Source: Rallus limicola
Taxonomy: Eukaryota > Chordata > Aves > Gruiformes > Rallidae
NCBI GenBank assembly: GCA_022605955.1
Contig: JAKCOZ010000007.1
Coordinates: 16,908,001-16,972,000 of the forward strand
Length of the DNA: 64,000 bases
Direction of reading: 5' to 3'
Shown: piece after piece, positions 60,851 through 64,000 of the stretch
Layout: each line of letters begins with the position of its first letter
How positions within the stretch are numbered: position 1 is the first letter of the stretch
Translations under genes and position numbers: made by a program
Notes under the pieces: generated by a model
Database searches by the model: none
Told to the model about the DNA's origin: nothing
The model's input: only the letters and a program-made list of their open reading frames with translations

Positions 60851-61860
60851 CAAAATATGTTTTATTTTTGGCATATGTAGTTTCAGTTCTGAGAAAACTC
60901 TTGTTTCAGTAACTCTTTTTAAAAACACCTGCAGTTAAACACTACTAACCTTTCTATCATTGTCATTACAACTAGTCAATATTAGCCATATAATAAAAAG
61001 TTTGAAGATTCTTTACTAACTTTATAACAGTTATGACCCATGGTATGACAGAAAACACAGTATTTTTCTTTTTCTCTTTTTAGGGTACTGAAAAATTGCC
61101 TTATTCTATTACTCCAAACCCAAGGAAAATTTTCTACTGCTCCAAGTAAAAATTTCTATTCAAGGTCAGCATGTGGTGTGGAAGATATTTAGGAAGAGGA
61201 AACAAACTGGAGGCTCCACTGAAGGATCCTCAATATGCTTTCTTGTCCTCTCCACGCTCCCATACCCCTTCTCAATACACAGTTTTTCTCCACTTAAAAT
61301 AAAAGTATTAGAAAAGAGATGATACGTACATGATGGAGAATACTTAGCACATAGCAAAGTTCTATCTTTTTCATCCTACTACATGGTCATATTTATGACC
61401 ATGTTGTCTTACATGTCTTAAAGTAGGAGAAAAATATTTTTATACAAAACATCCAAGACATCTGCACAAATACAAATTTTAAAGAAGATCACAGCAAATA
61501 TTTTTTTCCCAAATTACTGCTTTTGTAATTTGGGGAATTACAAAAATTTTCCCTAATTTATTACCAAAATCATTATATTAAAAAAAATAGTGTAAGAAAA
61601 GCTTCCTACCTTCCTACAGCAGGATTATCTTATTTCACAAAGTCCCTCTAAAAAGCTATAGAAATTGAACTCAAAAGTCAGATGAACATTAACTAGCTTA
61701 AGAGATGTAGTTTCATTTCAGCATAAGTTATGATGCATATGAGGACAAGGATGAGGTTAAAATTAATCCCACCATCTAAAGTAAAGATGAAAGGGTAAAT
61801 CAAACCCTGGACATGGTAACTCAGAATTCATGCTTAGCTTTTAGTTGCTACCATTGCTTC
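60851..61860. other. Unique AT-rich sequence
   Basis: No gene or repeat recognised; many A- and T-runs. Confidence 0.5.
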
Positions 61861-62955
61861 TGCAGTGGTTTCACCCTGGCTGGAGGCCAGATGCCCACCA
61901 AAGTCATTCTATCACTCACCTTTGCAGCTGAACAGGGGAGAAAAGATATATTGAGAGGCTTACAAGTCAAGATAAGGACAGGTGATTCTGCAATCGGAGT
62001 CATAGGCAACACCAACTCAACACAGACTAAAAAAACTCCACACATAATTTATTACACTACACACACAGAGTGAAACCAGAGTTGGATATTGAGAAGTAAA
62101 CCCAGTTCTTAAAACACCTCTCCCCACCCTTCCCTTCTTCACAGACTTTATTCACTATTTCTCTCCCTTCCTCACCCCCAAATGTCACTGGGGGTGATGG
62201 GAATAGGGCTTTAGGTCAGTTCCTCACAAGTTGTTTTCCTTCCTAGCCAGGGAGGGGGACATTCCTCACACTCTTCCCCTGCTCCAAAGTGTGGTCCCAC
62301 TTCAGGTTTTCACCAGCACTTCTATGGGGTGCAGCCATAAAATCATGGAATGTCTCCCAGTCTCTCAGGCCCAGACTGCTCCAGCCTGGTCCCTCATGGA
62401 GTCACAAGCTGCCCTCCCCCCAGCAAACCTGCTCTGGTGTGGGCATGTCTCTGCATAGGCTGCAGGTCCTACCAGAGGCTTGCTCCAATGTGGGTCACAG
62501 TGTCTTCCATATGTCGCCACCTGCTCCAGCTTGGGGTCTTTCCAAAAGCTGACAGTGGGATCTCTGCTTCCAATCATCTTCCATGGGCTAGTGGGGGCAC
62601 CTGTTCCGCCAGGGTCTTCTCTATGGACTGCAGGGGCATCTTTCTCTCGGGTACCTGGGGCGCCTCCTCTCCCCCTTCCCTGGCCTTGTTTTCTGCAGAG
62701 TTTCTTACATCTCCTCATTCCCTTCTCTGGTGGCAAAAAGTGGCTTCCTGCAATTTTTTTTTCTCCTAAATGTGATTCCCAGAGCTGCAATGACCATCAC
62801 TGGTTGGCTTGGCCTTGGTCAGAAGCGGGTCTGTCCTTGAGTGCAGCTGGTGTTTACTGTGTCAGGCCCAGGGGAAGCTTCTGGCTGCTTCTTGCAGAAG
62901 GCACCCTGCAGCCTCCCCTCCTGCACCAGAACCCAGCCACACAAAACCATATTTT
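61861..62955 (-). mobile_element. Solo LTR, same family as 53730, opposite strand
   Basis: Read on the minus strand it follows the plus copy at 53730-54779 from end to end: ggttttgtgtggctggg start, agaagcttcccctgg, repeated tggagcag words, aagaagggaagggtggg (62123-62139, identical to 54521-54537), AATAAA at about 62048-62054 and a CA end at 61861. The right edge is degraded, so its limit is approximate. It is more diverged, with extra short insertions. No internal viral sequence is attached. The 207-codon plus frame (62480-63103) is antisense to it and not a gene. Confidence 0.82.
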
Positions 62956-64000
62956 GGAAGTGGTATCAAAGCATGCACAGATGTTTGTTTTTACCCTTGA
63001 AGTGCATTTCAATTTGATCTTGGTTAGCCCTTCTCTATGTTCTTTGGATAACAGGGACTCCATGTGCTCACCCACCTTGGAGTCCACTAAGAAAGCAATC
63101 TGACCTAAAAGTAGCCGTGTATTACCAGTGGGATTCTTGTCCTGTTGAAGTAAATGATCGTGTCCATTAACATCAACAAGGCCAAGATTTCACCCTAAAA
63201 CTGTACAATGCTGCACCTTTTCAGTGCTAGCTGCTTCTTGAAACAGAGGAGCCATATGGTTCAGAGCCTGTTTCTTGAGTGTCTCAAATGGAAGGGAACA
63301 TAAGCAGCTGCGCTGGACAGCTGCAGATAAAGCTCATGAACAGGTTTGAAGGGCACCTTCTTAACTTCAGTAATCATGTAAAGCACTAGGATGTCCTGAA
63401 GTAAGCGAACAATAAAGTGTTTTATTGACATCCATTTTTACCCCACTAATGGAGGGGGTAATTTATAGTAAAAATTCATGTTCACTGTACACCTGAATAA
63501 AAGCACAATGTTACACAACAAAATAAGACTTGGGCCTGTTTTTTGTAAAAGCCTGGGCTTGTTCTTTGCTATTGCTCTCTTCTCCCAAGTACCATAATTG
63601 AACAATCTTTATTTTTACAAAAGTGCTGTTTCACACTATCTCTTAGTGCTCAAGGATCAATGAGAGATGCTGGAAGGTGAAATTTAGACTGACAGAAGAA
63701 AAAAGGGCTTTTGCGGCACATTCCATTATTTTTAAATAAATGACCTTAATGCATGCGTTAAGCAGGAGCTGGCCTTGAAGAATGGCAATGGTAAAAGCAC
63801 TGCCAGCTGGACTGGAACATGAGGCCTTTGTTCCAAATATTACGTATTTATTCTGGATCTAAATGAATATAGGATTTTTCTTCCACGCGTCTAATAATGA
63901 AATGAATGCCTGCCCTCCCCCAGGGAACCGACACTGACCAAGAGACAAGCGGTTGTCAGACACTGCCTGCAGCAAAGCTTACAGCTGCTCCAGATCAAGC
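62956..64000. other. Unique sequence to window end
   Basis: No gene recognised. A palindromic word, aataaagtgttttatt (63411-63426), gives AATAAA on both strands. The last 300 bases mix AT-rich words (taatgcatgcgttaa near 63748-63762) with a few CpGs near 63884, 63929 and 63951; conservation cannot be judged here. Confidence 0.45.

Noticed and set aside
53730..62955. A complete provirus bounded by two LTRs
   Set aside because: The LTRs are in opposite orientation and differ in divergence, and no gag, pol or env-like sequence was seen between them.
62480..63103. The longest open frame in the window (207 codons, plus strand)
   Set aside because: It starts at TTG and runs antisense through a solo LTR. 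No domain is recognisable and the LTR explains the sequence.
1..64000. Bacterial or phage features, CRISPR arrays, tRNA and rRNA genes
   Set aside because: No regularly spaced repeats of CRISPR type, no tRNA A/B-box pair with a foldable cloverleaf, no rRNA words noticed; CR1 and LTR content shows a bird nuclear genome.

Overview
This 64 kb window is vertebrate, almost certainly bird, nuclear DNA. The evidence is the repeat content: at least nine copies of the CR1 LINE family, several ending in the CR1 tail (copies of attctatgattct), and two long LTRs of a retrovirus-like family I recognise from bird genomes. There are no operons, ribosome-binding sites, phage genes or CRISPR arrays. I cannot name the species or the flanking genes.

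No intact protein-coding gene could be supported. The open frames are short, many start at non-ATG codons, the longest lie inside repeats (207 codons antisense to an LTR, about 150 codons through a simple repeat), and 150-codon frames are expected by chance in this much DNA. The window reads as intergenic desert or as the inside of a very large intron.

Layout. 1-16 kb is mostly unique sequence with one CRE-like palindrome plus E-box (4.4 kb), an (AG)n run (9.8 kb), a pentanucleotide satellite (11.1 kb) and a small CpG-rich patch that also looks like a possible exon (14.0-14.3 kb). 16-24 kb holds CR1 pieces, a purine-rich block (19.6-20.1 kb) and an old, nearly 1.3 kb CR1-like copy (22.7-24.0 kb). 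26.9-27.3 kb has a G21/polypurine tract beside the most CpG-rich patch of the window. 30.5-32.4 kb is a CR1 nest in which a younger copy sits inside an older one. 33.5-33.7 kb is a 256 bp two-phase tetranucleotide tract, followed by an old CR1 end. 36-51 kb is mostly unique sequence, with an AP-1 motif cluster (41.0 kb) and a 38 bp direct repeat (43.0 and 43.3 kb). 51-63 kb holds an LTR fragment and two full-length solo LTRs of one family in opposite orientation (53.7-54.8 kb plus; 61.9-63.0 kb minus).

No new gene system is evident. The items most worth checking are the CpG-rich patches at 14.0 and 27.1 kb as candidate promoters or exons, the CRE/E-box module at 4.4 kb, the polypyrimidine tract at 33.5 kb, and the nested and internally deleted CR1 copies. 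Family assignments come from recalled consensus features; no database search was run.
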